A stretch of DNA of 64,000 nucleotides from Congeria kusceri (lineage: Eukaryota; Mollusca; Bivalvia; Myida; Dreissenidae). A program made the translations under genes and the position numbers. Below the pieces are notes generated by a model. That model searched no databases. It had not been told where the DNA came from and was given only the letters and a program-made list of their open reading frames with translations. The stretch lies in NCBI GenBank assembly GCA_027627225.1, contig CM051030.1:2632001-2696000 (forward strand), read 5' to 3'. Positions within the stretch are counted from its first letter, which is position 1. Every line of letters starts with the position of its first letter. This document shows, piece after piece, positions 1-13,058 of this stretch.

Positions 1-1770
1 TCCCTTCGCGAAGACCAAAGAATTGTGATAAAAAAAGCTGATAAAAGTGCTACCATAGTGATAATGAATCATAACGACTATAGTGATGAAGTGTTCAGAC
101 AGTTAAACAATAAACAATACTACCAAAAATTAGATAGTAACCCACAAGAACAGTTTCTAAAGGAGGTAACAAATAAAATACAGGACATGAACGGTATCAG
201 CGAAAAAGTTAAGGAGGATCTCATTCCTGCTAATGAAGTCAGAATGCCAGTGTTTTACATTCTTCCAAAAATTCATAAACAGCAAAATGAAGATCTTTCA
301 CTTGGCTATCCTGGTCGTCCAATAGTTTCTGGTTGTGGTTCTCTTACAGAAAACATCTCCTCATATCTTGACAGCATTTTCAAGCTGCATATGGAGACTC
401 TGCCGTCTTATGTCAAAGACACTACAGATTTCATCAAGAAACTCAAATCAGTGGGACGTCTTCCTGACAATGCCATCCTAGTGACGATGGACGTTTCTTC
501 ATTGTACAGTAATATCCCACATAAAGATGGCATTCAAGCATGTACAGAGTTCTTAAGACAGGATAAAACCTTAAATAAAGACAGTATCAAGTCCATAGAA
601 GAGTTGCTGAATATTGTTCTTACCAAAAATAATTTTCAGTTTGGTGAAGATAATTATTTACAAGTCTTGGGAACTGCAATGGGTACGAAAATGGCACCTA
701 GTTATGCATCTCTATTCATGGGGAAGTTTGAACAAAATTTCCTATCATCTTGTGGCAAGACACCTATACTGTGGCTGCGATTTATTGATGACATTTTTTT
801 CATATGGACTCACAGTGAAAATGATCTATTATCAGTTATAGATGAAATCAACACATACAAACCAACTATGACTTTTTCTCATCAGTACTCAAAAACTAGT
901 GTGAACTTTCTTGATGTGACAGTGGAGAAAAATGGAAACAATGAACTAGAAACAAGAGTGTTTGAAAAGTCCACCAATTGTCACCAATACGTTGAGTTTT
1001 CATCCTGCCACCCTAAATCGTGCAAGGCAGGAATACCATTCAGTCAAGCCAAAAGGTATCGAAGAATAACGTCTGACACTGAACAATTCAAACGAGACTG
1101 CGATAACATCCGTGAACATTTCAAGGATCGCAACTACCCAGATGATATTGTGAACCAGGCTATATCTAAGGCAGCCGAATTCTCCATGGATGAAGCACTA
1201 CAACCGGTACAAAAACTGACACTGACATTATACCCTTTGTTTGCACTTACAATCCATCTCTACCGAATATAGGAAAGACAATCAACCAATACTGGGGACT
1301 TTTTAAAAATTCTTCAAAACAGAGTGTTCGAGACATTTATAATTGTAAACCTGGTATAGCTTACAGACGTCCATGTGATTTACAATATTTATTAGTGCAT
1401 TCTAAATTGAACTATTATGCTGGTACCAATTGTCAAGTTTCAAAATGTTGTAGACCCCGTTGTTCCCACTGTTGTTATATCACTGAATCTGATGAATTCT
1501 CTAGCAGTACTTTGTGCAAAGAGTATCAAGTTAAACATAATTTATCGTGTTAATCTACAGATGTCATTTACCTTATAACATGTAAAAAATGTAAATCACA
1601 GTATGTTGGACAAACTCATCAAAAATGTAGTGTTAGAATGAATAGCCATAAGTTTGATATCAAGCATTACCCAGACACAGTTACTTCTGTATCGGAACAT
1701 TTCAATTCTAAAAGCCACTCTATTGATGACTTTTCATTTATGCCGATTGATAAAGTTAATAACAATTGAA
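1..1770 (+). mobile_element. Penelope-like retroelement, 5'-truncated by window edge
   Basis: A degenerate Penelope-like element (PLE). It contains a PLE-type reverse transcriptase followed by a GIY-YIG endonuclease, the diagnostic order for this class. The left end lies outside the window. The right end is not sharply defined; recognisable coding similarity stops near 1770. It lies about 360 bases upstream of the membrane exon of receptor copy R0, so the ectodomain exons of R0 are either displaced or lost beyond it. Confidence 0.88.
1..1770 (+). pseudogene. PLE reverse transcriptase + GIY-YIG endonuclease, broken
   Basis: The frame is open from base 1 to 1272. RT landmarks are GRPIVSGCGS, the motif A aspartate in MDVSSLYSNIP, motif B in GTAMGTKMAPSYA, the catalytic FIDDIFF (motif C), and the later SVNFLDVTV. 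A frameshift near 1208-1216, in an A-run, moves the frame by one; the next frame continues with YNPSLPNIGKTINQYW and then a Cys-rich segment. A TAA near 1551-1553 interrupts it just before the GIY-YIG part (DVIYLITCKKC, YVGQT, SEHFNSKSHSIDDF), which ends by about 1770. PLE RTs resemble telomerase, and the endonuclease nicks the target. With one frameshift and one stop this copy is inactive. There is no true start codon in the window because the protein enters from the left. Confidence 0.88.
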
Positions 1771-2132
1771 ATAGCTAAGCAACTTAACTTTGCAAGCATA
1801 AGCTAGAATTGAAACTGCAAATTCTAAATAAGTCGTTTAAAAGTGTGTATGATTTGTTAACGTTTTTTATTTTTCATTCGTACAAAGTAATTTGATGAGT
1901 ACACGACAGTTACATGTCTAGTTGGACAAAATCATCATCTCAAATCTTAAATAAAAGTAGAGCAGCATTCATTTTAAAAATCTTAATGAACAGCTCGTAT
2001 TGTTGTAAAACAGTGTATTGTGCATTGTCCCATTTAGTAAACACATTTGAACCAATTATGTTTTTCACAGAAAACTGTATTACTTACGTGTGTCTGGTAT
2101 GTTGCGTGTTGTATGTTCATCAGTCCTGTCAG

Positions 2133-2977
2133 ACATTTCTGCTATTGCGATGTGTGTCGGCCTGATCATCGTGGTCATAATTGTTGGGGTTCTTCTGATC
2201 TGCAAGTTCAAGAAAAGGTTTGAGGTTTGATTGCGTGGATAATTTAAACGACATTTTAAAAATAGTTTTCCCAATATAAATAGTATGTTGTCATAATAAT
2301 GCGATGTTAATTTTGAACTTGTAATATGAATTACAAAGTATGTCTATACAATTTCAAAACGTTACTTCGTTCCATCTTTTGTTGTAGCTTTAGTTTTGCC
2401 AGCCCGTTGTTTTCAAAGCGAGTACAGAGTACGGGCCTCGGTTTTAGTTAACTTTATGTTTTACCAAGTTGCCAATAATAATTTGAAATATCTTAATACT
2501 AAAAACTATGAATTACATGTAGCTAAATCAACTGGCTAAATATATTCACTTCGAAAAATTGTTACTTAAATGTCACATTGTTTTCACATAACATATAAGC
2601 GATATTATCTTTTCAGACAAATAATCGAATACTTCGGACACAAACATATTGGAAAAGCATCTAATGATGGTGTGGGAAAACAATCTAATCAAAACAAATC
2701 TAACGAAAGTGGAATATCTCTCACAGCCAATTCAGGAAACCTAACATTAGCGTGTGATCAAGATAGAAAAGAAGACACATATGATTCAGTCACGGGAACG
2801 ACGTATGGACGTGTAATCGACGTCTACTGTGATTATGACCACACAAATAGTACTCGCATTATTAATGTTGAAAACGTTCTTGGTGGCAGTTATCAGCCCA
2901 ATGTCTATAACAGACTACAAATACACAGACACGGGGACTATGATCATGTGAGTGGACTAAGGGGTGGTACTTGCTGA
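2133..2977 (+). CDS. R0: membrane helix and class B tyrosine tail (receptor 3' end, partial)
   Basis: Two exons of a receptor gene. Exon 2133-2217 (after TGTCAG, phase 1 entry, phase 2 exit AAAAG/GTTTGA) encodes a transmembrane helix with AIAMCVGLIIVVIIVGVLLI and a KFKKR stop-transfer. Exon 2617-2977 (after TTTTCAG) joins in frame and gives a ~120-residue cytoplasmic tail ending at TGA. The tail carries spaced tyrosine motifs: YDSV, YGRV, YCDYDH, YQPNVYNRL, YDHV. Phases match the membrane/tail junction of R3, R4 and R7, which shows family membership, but the tail sequence is a different class. No signal or ectodomain exons are recognisable upstream; the PLE occupies that space. The gene may be a 5'-lost remnant or may start outside the window. 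Confidence 0.7.
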
Positions 2978-5735
2978 TAAATACATGAGATTGGTACAGA
3001 AAAAATATATATACACGTATTGTAGACGTAGATTGGTTTACAGTGTATAAACGAAAAAGTTGTGTCCGCCTTAAGCCGTTGAGAATGATTTATGTATTTT
3101 GACTTTGTTTATCAATCATGCTTTTTGTATATGTTTTCCCTTATTCAATTTTATGTTTTCTAATAGGTCTAGATAGCATAATGTTTTTAACTGTTTACTT
3201 TGTGTGTCCGCTTACTGTCTATTGAAATCAAACGTGTTAGGTTGATAGTTGAGCTATGAACAAACAACATCTGTACTTATTATATTCGTCTATTCTGTCG
3301 TACTTTATCGGTGGAGCTGGCTATTTCAACTGAAGACCTACATAAATTTAAAAGACAATTTAATCTCTGAAAACAACTAAGTCAATTGGCAAGATCAATT
3401 TATCATTTATACGTTAAATCTTCAGATCACAGAACAGTTAATTACGAATCGATGACGAGAAATTCAAATGCATACAAATTATTGAACTTGTTTTGTTCAT
3501 CAGTGCAAGATAAATGTTTAAGATTACGTGGACAAGTTTCATTATGTTACATGTGTATATTAAAGCTACACGTGTCACCTCTGTTCTGTTTAATCGATTT
3601 GTTAAAACAAATAAAGAAAATGGAAACAATGAAGGGCATTTTAAACCATAAATACCAAAAGTACGATATACTATCAATATGTGACAAACAGGGATAGGTA
3701 ATGGAAGATTCTGCAACTAAATTGTGTATGTTAATTTTCAGTATTTCTGATAGAGATCTAGCAGCTGTACTTCTGGGTCCATATTTATAAAGATTCATAA
3801 GTAATTCTTATTTTAAGTTGAAATACGTCAAAAACTAGACATTGTGTTAAAACTCATGCTTGACTAAATGTAGGATACTAAAGATTAATACACTTGCAAT
3901 TATATGGCCATTTATTTCTCATCAAACAAGACATTTCTTTGCCAGAAAATTCATTTATAAAATTATAAAATTTTCTGAAGATTAAGCTTTTTCTTAATTT
4001 TTGACTAAGTTTTTTTTATAAATACCAGCCCAGTAAATGATAATGACGTACAACTGAAGCAAGTCAATATGCAGTAAAATAAGTAATACGTCGCCATCAC
4101 TGTACCATCGGACTGATAAGTCACTGATTATATCGTGAAAAATACATGCATTTTTTCAGATACGTTGTTATACTGTTTTACTTGCATAGTGTTGGGCTTC
4201 CCCCAATTCCTGCCAGTTCAAAGGTGTTGTATAGAATAGTTTTTGTTCAAATTAACAATATCGCGTAAATTGACAGCTAATTATAACATGTATGATGTAT
4301 TTTCCATTTTAGTGAGAATAACTGAGCAGAACTAGTTTTAGTTGAAAAAAAAAATATGTTGATGTGAAAGATGTTTGCGTGACACATGAATTATAACGTT
4401 ACAAAAAAAAACAACAACACAATTTCTAAACAGTTACATAGTATGTGTGCGGCGTGACAGAACAGAAGTCGCACATATTAACAGACCTTCCAGTTTTTTG
4501 CCATAAACATTTAAACTCCACCCCAGCTATTGTCAAATGATTAATTTTCATTCACCGATGATCACACACAGATCACAAGTTTTAACATGTGCTCTTTGAT
4601 GTAAAATAGGCTACACGTTAAACACTTGATACTCATGTACAATGGTTGGAGAAAATACTTGATTGATTGGCATATGAGTGACATATGTGGCAACATCTAT
4701 TGGCGGTTTTAAACTTATGTAAGACAAGTAAAACTATACTTATTTATACATTTTAATACTAAAGACATTTTTAAAAAGCATGCAATTTTTACTAGAAAAT
4801 GTAATATGCAAACAAATGATTGCTTTTGTCTCACCTTCTCCCTTGCAAATGCTGTTAGCTCAAATAAACATAGACGTAAAATTAAAAACGGAAGTTAAAT
4901 CAAATAAAACATTTTTGAACAGTTCGTCTGTATTGTCAAAACTTATTTTGTGATTAAATACATACTCATTTACATGTATCTTCATTGTTCACTGTACATG
5001 AATATCGAAATATATAAAAACATCAACTTGGTGGAGTTTCATTCTTATGCAATAACACCTTTACCTTTAACACATTTACAAGTAATATGCGTCCGGTAAA
5101 CTTTGCGCAGAGCGTCGAAAACAGGACAGAATTAAAAAGCAACATTAAAAGCACTGTATCCTCTTTGAATTAACACTATTTCATAAATATAATATAATAC
5201 CAGATGCATTCAGGATTGAAGTTTAGTCAGCAAAACATATGACATACCTAACCATGCTGTTAACCAATTTTATACGTAGTTCACATTTTCTGAAAATGTG
5301 TATTTGTTGATAATGACCATGATAAATAATTAAAAGCTCGGTATAGTAGAAATACGTTAATATGATGGTTTTGTATCATCGTAACGCATTTCTAACGACT
5401 TATTTACCCTTAGATGCTAAGCAAAACAGCACACGCATTACACGTGCTTTCCGATTCTTAATGATGTAATGATATTCAGATATGTTAACAGACTGAGTAT
5501 TGATATACAGATAAACAGTTTTCAAGGTTGACAATTATATATGTTTTGGATTAAGAAAGCGCTTTTAAATCTGAGTATGTAATAGCATTACCCTGAGTAC
5601 ATTTGTTTTATTTCATTGTTTACACATTGTACTGAGTAAATAATTTATGCACAATGCGGATTTGGGAGGTTAAAGCGTCGTAATAAGATTCGTTGAGCAT
5701 TCAAATTTTTTTAAACTTCCTTACTACTTCCCACG
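2978..5735. other. Noncoding, no recognised feature
   Basis: About 2.7 kb of AT-rich sequence. Both strands were read; no family exon, splice-consistent coding stretch or clear repeat was recognised. Short open frames around 3386-3800 have no domain signal. It is probably the 3' flank of R0 and the original 5' flank of the next gene, before the LINE separated it from its signal exon. Confidence 0.5.
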
Positions 5736-5744
5736 ATACAGATA

Positions 5745-5746
<2 letters not shown>
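5736..5746. repeat. LINE target-site duplication, left copy
   Basis: ATACAGATATC directly abuts the T-run (the poly(A) end of the - strand LINE). The same 11 bases recur at 13484-13494. Confidence 0.85.
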
Positions 5747-5777
<31 letters not shown>

Positions 5778-6132
5778 CGTGCAAAATTTTATTTTCACCA
5801 TATAATATTACATACATGCATGTTATTGACAGAGTAGTTCATGTATGTACATGTACCGTATGGTTGTATATAAATACAATTGTAAACATACTACATACAA
5901 AACATACATTCATATACAATATATACAATACTTGCAGTTTTGTATTTCAACACATTTTGCAAAAATACTAACTTGTACATGCATACTATATACAGTTTTA
6001 TATGTAATCATGTATGTCTTCTATCTATACAATATTGCACGTAAGAAAAATAACCTAAGTGCTGAGTTACATTGGGTATAATACACTGATAATGCAGATT
6101 TTACAAAATACTGGTGTGGTAAACAATATTTA

Positions 6133-9100
6133 TTATGTGTTATAAAGTATTATGTCGTTATAAGAGATGTCTGTAAATGTTTTGACAAGGGACCAGTTTC
6201 TCAGTTCTTCATCTGTTTTTATTGTAGTTTTATATATTTCAAACGTTTGCTTCATACTATTTACAAGTCCATATTTAGATGGACTTCTGTTTTTCCTCTG
6301 GCAATGAAAGATATATCGTTTAATTTCAAGGCATACAATGTTTAAATCATTCATTTTTGAATTTGTAATTCCAAGTATTAATTCCTGACATGTCAACTGA
6401 AAATGTAAGCTTGGTCGACTTCTATGAATAATCTCGACAGCAAAATTAACAATTTCTTGGGTATATGGACAGTACCAGAACAAGTGCGTAATGTTTTCTA
6501 CTTCATTGTTACAGAATGTACATAGATTGTCAGCAGCAATTTTCATCTTGAACATAAGTGATTTTGTTCCCAATATTCTGTGTACTATTCTACATTGGAA
6601 CCATCTGATATATGTATCCTTAGTTAAATTGAATACAAGTGTATGTACGTTTTTCCAGTCAATATTAAAAAATTCTGAATTCCATTTTGTTTGACTAGTT
6701 GGAATGTCACTGTTTTGGATTAATATTTTATAAATATGTTTTTCTTCTTTAGGGCTAGTTACTATTTTCTTTATGTAAGTTGGTAATATAGGTCCCTGAG
6801 TTTTATTGTAAAAATTTGGCAAATCTTCAAAATTTTCAATATATTTGCTTATTATGTTAATTAATCCATGGTACAATAGGAAATTTACATTTGTTCCGAC
6901 ATGTAAATCCAAAACTTCTTTAGGAATAAAACAATCTCTTTCTATCATAATATCTCTAACAAAACGAATACCTCTTTCATAGAGACTTTTAATATAAATG
7001 TGAATATTGTTTATTTTAAAATTATGATTATAAAATAGAGGCATATCCAGAATATCATCACTATTTATTATTGGCAGCTTTTCAATATACAATATATAGT
7101 TTTTCAGGACATCGAGCCAAAATTTATTTTTCAATTGTAGGCATATTTTCTCGGCATACATTTTACCAGTGTTAAAAAGTGTTTTAAAATCTATAAACGA
7201 TTTAACAAATGAATAACAATTTCCATCGCCTGACACTAATCTCTTCAACCAAATTATTTTCATGTATTTTTCAAACGAACATATATTATCTATCATATTT
7301 AACCCACCTTCGTTATATTCCTTAACAATTACAGTAGCTTTTATTTTGCTTGGTCCTGCCCAAATGAAGTCATAAAATTGTTGATTAATTTGTTTCATGG
7401 TGTCTTTTCCTGGTGTTGGTAGTGTTACAAATAAATGATTAAGTAAAGGTAAAAGCAGTGATTTGACAATAGTTATCTTTCCCAGCGGTGTAATATTTCT
7501 ACGATTCCAATGACTTATTGAACTCTTAATACTTTCGATTTTGTTTTCAAAATTTTTCATTACCATGTTTTCTAAGTTAATATCAAACTCTATCCCAAGA
7601 ACTTTAAAAGTAGTTGCTCCCCATCTCAGTTTGTATTTAGTTTTTATTGATCTAGTACTATACTTCATAGAGCCGATCCAAATTAAGTTAGTTTTTTCAT
7701 AGTTTATGTTTAGTCCAGAGTATCTTGAGAATTCATGAAGCATGTCTAACGTATAATTAAGGGATGGTTCAGATCCGTCAAGAAATAAAGATGTGTCATC
7801 AGCAAATTGAGATATTTTATATTCTATGTCTTTAATTGTTATACCTTTTATTTCTTTGCTTTCCCTTATTTTAATAGCAAGAACTTCTGCACATATAATA
7901 AAAATGTAAGCGCTGATTGGGTCTCCTTGTCGACAACCCCTCTCTATACAGAAAGTGTTTGACAAGAATCCGTTTATTTGTATGGAGGCCATAGTATTAT
8001 GCAAGAACATAGATATCCATTTTTGAAGCATTGGTCCGAAATTAAAAAACTAATAGTTGTTTCTATAAACTGAAAAGACAAAGTATCGAATGCTTTTTCG
8101 AAATCAATTGTCATTAGTAATCCAGGTAAATTATTATCTTCAGCATATTTCAAAATATCGTAAAGTAGTCTAGTGTTTTCACCGATAAATCGGCCTTTAA
8201 TGAAACCAGTTTGATCTTTAGAGATTACAATATCGAGTACTTTTTTTAATCTATTTGCAATAGAACCTGATGCTAATTTGTAAACAACATTTAATAATGT
8301 TAATGGTCGTAGATTTTTCAGATAACACCTCGGCTTGTTGTCTTTTGGAATGCAGGTTATAATTCCATGTTTTTGTGTTATAGACAAGGAGTTTGTAACA
8401 AATGCATAATTTACACTTCTTACTACGAAATGACCTAACTTCTTCCAAAATACCTTAAAAAATTCAGCAGTAAATCCATCAGAGCCAGGACTTTTGTCAT
8501 GTTTCATATTTTTAAGCGTTATTGTTACTTCTTCGATACTAAGCAGTCCTTCTAATGAATCAGATTGAACTTTATTTAATTTTGGTATATTAACATTAGC
8601 TAAATCTGATGTTATATCATATTCAATTTCGTTGTCATTTCTTTTGTATAATGTTTTATAGAATGAAACAGCTTCATTTAGAATATCATTTTGCTCCTGC
8701 AACTTTACACCATTTTCCAATTCAATAAAAGGTATCGACCTATTTGTATAATGATTTGATTCAAGCGAGCAAAAATATTTAGAAGGTTTTTCCCCATCTT
8801 CTATCCATTTAGCTCTAGCTCGAATAAGAGACCCTTTAAGTTTATTTTCCCTTACATTTTCTAATTCATTTTGAAGGTCAAGAAGTTGTTCTGAATTAGT
8901 AACAGTTAATGATTTTTGAAGTATATCAATTTTTTTAAATAAATTAGATTCATGGTTTTTGTTCAGTTTAGCTTTATATGATGAGAATGAAATAGTTTTT
9001 CCTCTAATTTCCATGAGTAATGTTTCCAGGAATAACTGGTCATTGATAACAAACTGTAAGTTGTTGTTGTCAATGTTTTCTATGTTTTCTATGTTGTAGA

Positions 9101-9938
9101 TGGGAATACAATATTGTTGTTTAACATTTTCTATCAAAGTATTAATGCAGTTTAAATAGTCAATATCCTTTAACAGTGAATTGTTGAATTTCCAGAGCCC
9201 TTTACCATGTGCTATATCCTCAAAACTTAGTTCTAAGTCAATAATTGAATGGTCTGATTTATAACATGAATCAATAGAAGATTTTCTAATTTTAGAAGAC
9301 AAACTATTAGAAGTAAGGAAAAAATCAAGTCTAGCCTGCTGTAATGGTGTTAACCGTCTCCATGTATATTGTTGGGTAGTGTCGTTTAGATATCTGAAAG
9401 TATCAATGATATTATTATCTCTAATAATAGATTGCAGTGTTTTTCTTGCATTTTTATTATTATTAATGGATGTATAATTTAGATAGTCCAAGTTAACGTC
9501 TAATACACAATTAAAGTCTCCACATATAATATATTCGTCATTTTGAAAATCTATTATTTTTTTTAAGAGGTCTGTAAAAAAGATGGGGGTATCTTTATTA
9601 GGCCCGTATAATGTGCATAAGGTAAACCTGTTTGTCATATATGTCAAATCCAATAATAAGTAGTTACCACGAGAGTCATTTTCAATTTTATTTAATGTGA
9701 TTGGTAAGTTTTTTCTAAACAAAATGCAAACACCTCTTGAATTTGAAAGCCCAAAACTAAAATAACATTCCCCGTCCCATTCTGAGTATATTTTATTTTT
9801 CATATCAGGAGTAAAATGACAGTCTTGGAGACAATAAATATGTCCTTGTTTTGATTTTAAAAAATCAAAGACATCTCTTCGTTTTTTACTGTTATTGAGA
9901 CCCCTACAGTTCTATGACATTAATTTTAGATTATCCAT
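6133..9938 (-). pseudogene. LINE ORF2: APE endonuclease + reverse transcriptase, two lesions
   Basis: The start is chosen at the ATG complementary to 9936-9938 (MDNLKLMS, then a TAG at 9912-9914, then NCRGLN, the usual first endonuclease block). The endonuclease shows CGDFNCVLD, QARLDFFLTS and SDHSIIDLEL. RT follows: KSPGSDGFTAEFFK, LRPLTLLNVVYK, GFIKGRFIGENTR, motif A MTIDFEKAFD, motif B RQGDPISAYIF, catalytic FADD. The C-terminal region holds a CCHC-like knuckle (CTFCNNEVENITHLFWYC). A one-base loss in the A-run at about 8044-8049 breaks the frame between motifs A and B. Without the TAG and the frameshift the protein would be about 1,270 residues, normal for the group. Its products nick target DNA and prime reverse transcription. 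The frameshift is in a homopolymer and could be an assembly error. Confidence 0.92.
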
Positions 9939-10140
9939 TTAAATAACGGTATGATGAAAAAATGTGCCATTACATATATATTGTTAAACAGATATTTTGG
10001 TAGGAAATATACAACATTTCTATCTTTTAAATTCTGCATGTTATGATGCAAGTAATTCAGCAAATTAAACACAAACATACAATGTAACAAGAACACAATG
10101 TACAAAAGGAGGTTCAAGGTATGTGGAATGATTGTGGTTT

Positions 10141-10257
10141 CAATCAAACAATGAGTTTTATATACATCAAAATACATGATTTTACAACAGATATGGTTAC
10201 AATCAAACAATGAGTTTGACATACATCAACATACATGATTTCACAACAGATATGGTA
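10141..10257. repeat. 59-bp tandem duplication in LINE inter-ORF spacer
   Basis: Two copies of a 59-bp unit beginning CAATCAAACAATGAGTTT, differing at a few positions. They sit between ORF1 and ORF2 of the LINE. Confidence 0.85.
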
Positions 10258-11326
10258 GCTTACATACTATTGCATTAGTGGTGTATCACCTAATCACATC
10301 TGATGGTGAACATAACATAAAATACTGAGATGAGACAAAAACACTTATTCTTAGATATAAAAAACTGCTTACAAATGTATCGTATGAACTTAGATCATAA
10401 GTAAATCAGTATTGAATATTTGCAAGCTATTTCTGTTCATATATAAATACCTAGATTTATATTGTAAAAGAATGTGTCCTCAAATATACGTGTAATAGGT
10501 TTCACAAAATTATTGTAATAATGAGCCGCAAATGTTTAATTTTTTAATCTCCATGATTCACAAAATAAGTAGCCTAACAACACAAATACTTGAAGAAAAC
10601 AGATTGTGACAGTCAGTTTCTTCTGCATGCTTTTCAAATATTTATCAATTTAATATTAACACAATACGCAATAATTTTGCAAGGAAAGCTTAAACTTATC
10701 AAAACATATTTATTTTCTTAAATCTGCAACCTTTACGCACGTTTATTACAAATACATATGTACTAACAATTATAAATAAAGAAACAACATTTTCTTGATA
10801 TAGTAAAAACATTTACATCAACTTCCATGTGTTGCAAATACCAATTACGTTCATATCTAAGCTTAACAAATATGTATACAAGCAGATCATTTAGTAGTGT
10901 AGTTATTTTATTACCCCTAACAAAGGAAGTGTAAGAATAAAGCAGTTTCAATAAAACATATACACATGCATGCAGCTTAAACCTTGTAAAGCATATATAG
11001 ATAAACATACACAAGTAGTATGAGTAGTTAAATTTTGTTCAAATAAAAATAGTACGGATGTTTAATTTTCTATAATAGTAGAACAGCAGCAAAATAATTT
11101 ATACTACAATCATAATGTGTCTTATTTTACACATTAAGTTAAGATGAAAAAAAATAAATTTACTGTACGGCTGTGTTGATTTTGTGATATATTTCCAATA
11201 AACAGTAGGTGACTTACATCCTGTAATAGATTATTAAAATGATAGTTTTACATTATAAGATAAACACTTCAGTATGCCTTATAATAATAATGAAATACAT
11301 ATAACCATCTTTTCTAGCCATTGTAT

Positions 11327-11645
11327 CACCTGTGTACAAACGTATAATTTGTTCTATTTATTCAGTTGATTAATTTCTAAACACCGTTTTGGAAGTAGAT
11401 AAGGACTTTAATCTGCATTAGGTATAATTAGATAAAGGCTATATGGGCATGCTAAAAATAGAAGTCAAAAAAAAACTATAGTCATTCACCTGTGTACAAA
11501 CTTATAATTTGTTCTATTTATTCAGTTGATTAATTTCTAAACACCGTTTTGGAAGTATATAAGGACTTTAATCTGCATTAGGTATAGTTAGATAAAGGCT
11601 ATATGGGCATGCTAAAAATAGAAGTCAAAAAAAACTATAGTCATT
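11327..11645. repeat. 160-bp tandem duplication in LINE inter-ORF spacer
   Basis: Two adjacent ~160-bp copies starting CACCTGTGTACAAAC at 11327 and 11487, almost identical. They lie inside the LINE between its ORFs. A further pair of diverged ~70-bp units (AAAAGTTTTATG) follows at about 11811-11930. Confidence 0.88.
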
Positions 11646-12098
11646 TTTAGCATTTAACCAATTATATAGTTTTTATCTTTATTTATATTTGGATGTGGGA
11701 TCGATACTGTCGAATAATTAATTGGTGGCTTGCACCAATTTAGACTAAAATTGTTTTGTTTTTATTATGTATAAAAATATTATTGATATTTTTTTTTTTT
11801 TTATTGCCCAAAAGTTTTATGATAGTTAAAGAAAATGGGTATAAGGGTTTTATACAAGTTTTATTAATACCTTTTTTCCAAAAGTTTTATGGTAATTAAG
11901 GAAAATGGGTTGAGGGTTTTATCAATAATTTACAATTTCCAAAAAAAAAATAAAATAATAAAAAAATAAAAAAAACAAGTTCAACATGTAATACATATTA
12001 AGCACAAAATGAGTTTTTTTGTTTAAATATACTGTCATGAATAGTAGACAATTAGGAATATACCACTTTTGTTTGTAATGTTCATCCCTCCATCCCTC

Positions 12099-13058
12099 CT
12101 AGTGGCCGCTCACGCCATTTCTTCTGTTCTGTCTGAAGTTTTCGATAACTTCGTTCACATTGTCATATATGTCAAATTTTATGCGTTCATCTGCGATAGT
12201 TTGTCCATATACTGCCCCATTGAAATACCATGCACTGTCAATATTTGGGTGCAGATAAAGTCTGTTGATAAGCCCCTGATTTGGTTTTGTGACATCATCA
12301 ACCAGCTTGTATCCGTTGCTCTTCATTGGAGACCGTTTCCGCATGATGGCAGATTTTGCACTGTTGTTAAGCAGCTTGATGAGTACTGGGCGGATCTGCC
12401 CCCTCTTGGTTGGGATACGGTGCATCGCCACTATATCAATCGGCTGAAGGTCAACCTCTGTGTGGGTCTTCAGGATTTCAGTCACAGTTTTTGCCAGTGA
12501 TTTTTCATTTTCCTCTCTATTTTCTGGTACATTAAGGATTTTTATGTTATTCTTTCTTGAATATTGTTCGTTATAGTTAGCTTTTTTATGTGCTGTTTTG
12601 CTTAGTTCAGTAGTTTTATCGATTTGTTCTTGTAGTGATTTGTTGTTGGTGTCATTGTTGTTTTCAAGTTTTTGTATTTTCTCTTTTAGGTTTTTGTTGT
12701 CAAAGTCCAAACTGTCAATTTTGGCTTGCAGATCATTTACTTTTTTGCTGATTAGTTGTTCTATCTGTTGATTCATGTTTTGTTCAAGTTTTTTCATTAG
12801 ATTTGTGACTGTGCTCGTGATAAGCAATTCAACTTCATCTTTTCGCAACATGTTTTTGAGATCTTCCCTTAAGTTGGAAATGCCCTCAGTCATAGCTTGA
12901 AGCTGTACATGTATAGAATTTAATTCCTCCATGCTTGAATTGCTATTGTCACTTGTATCTGGCCTATATTTTTTGACAGCTGGCTTTGTTTGTGGTTTTG
13001 CTCCCGTGAAACTAAGTTTTGGCTGATTTTTTGTAGTATTTGTTGTATTGCTGCTCAT
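12099..13058 (-). CDS. LINE ORF1 nucleic-acid-binding protein
   Basis: An uninterrupted 319-residue protein. It starts at the ATG complementary to 13056-13058. The N-terminus is Asn/Thr/Lys rich. A long coiled coil covers roughly residues 45-150 (heptad-like runs such as DLQAKIDSLDFDNKNLKEKI). An RRM-like part begins at RKNNIKILNVPENREENEKS, and a C-terminal domain carries HRIPTKRGQIRPVLIKLL. This is the layout of L1-type ORF1 (transposase_22-like) proteins, which trimerise and coat the element RNA. It lies upstream of ORF2 in the element. No frameshift or stop is seen, in contrast to ORF2. Confidence 0.9.
   Translation of the reverse strand: MSSNTTNTTKNQPKLSFTGAKPQTKPAVKKYRPDTSDNSNSSMEELNSIHVQLQAMTEGISNLREDLKNMLRKDEVELLITSTVTNLMKKLEQNMNQQIEQLISKKVNDLQAKIDSLDFDNKNLKEKIQKLENNNDTNNKSLQEQIDKTTELSKTAHKKANYNEQYSRKNNIKILNVPENREENEKSLAKTVTEILKTHTEVDLQPIDIVAMHRIPTKRGQIRPVLIKLLNNSAKSAIMRKRSPMKSNGYKLVDDVTKPNQGLINRLYLHPNIDSAWYFNGAVYGQTIADERIKFDIYDNVNEVIENFRQNRRNGVSGH

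Noticed and set aside
3386..3798. Small frames on both strands
   Set aside because: Overlapping frames without domain, signal peptide or splice support.
5747..5777. Simple poly(T) microsatellite
   Set aside because: Better explained as the poly(A) tail of the - strand LINE, given the adjacent target-site duplication.
12069..12500. 143-codon + strand frame
   Set aside because: Antisense shadow of LINE ORF1.
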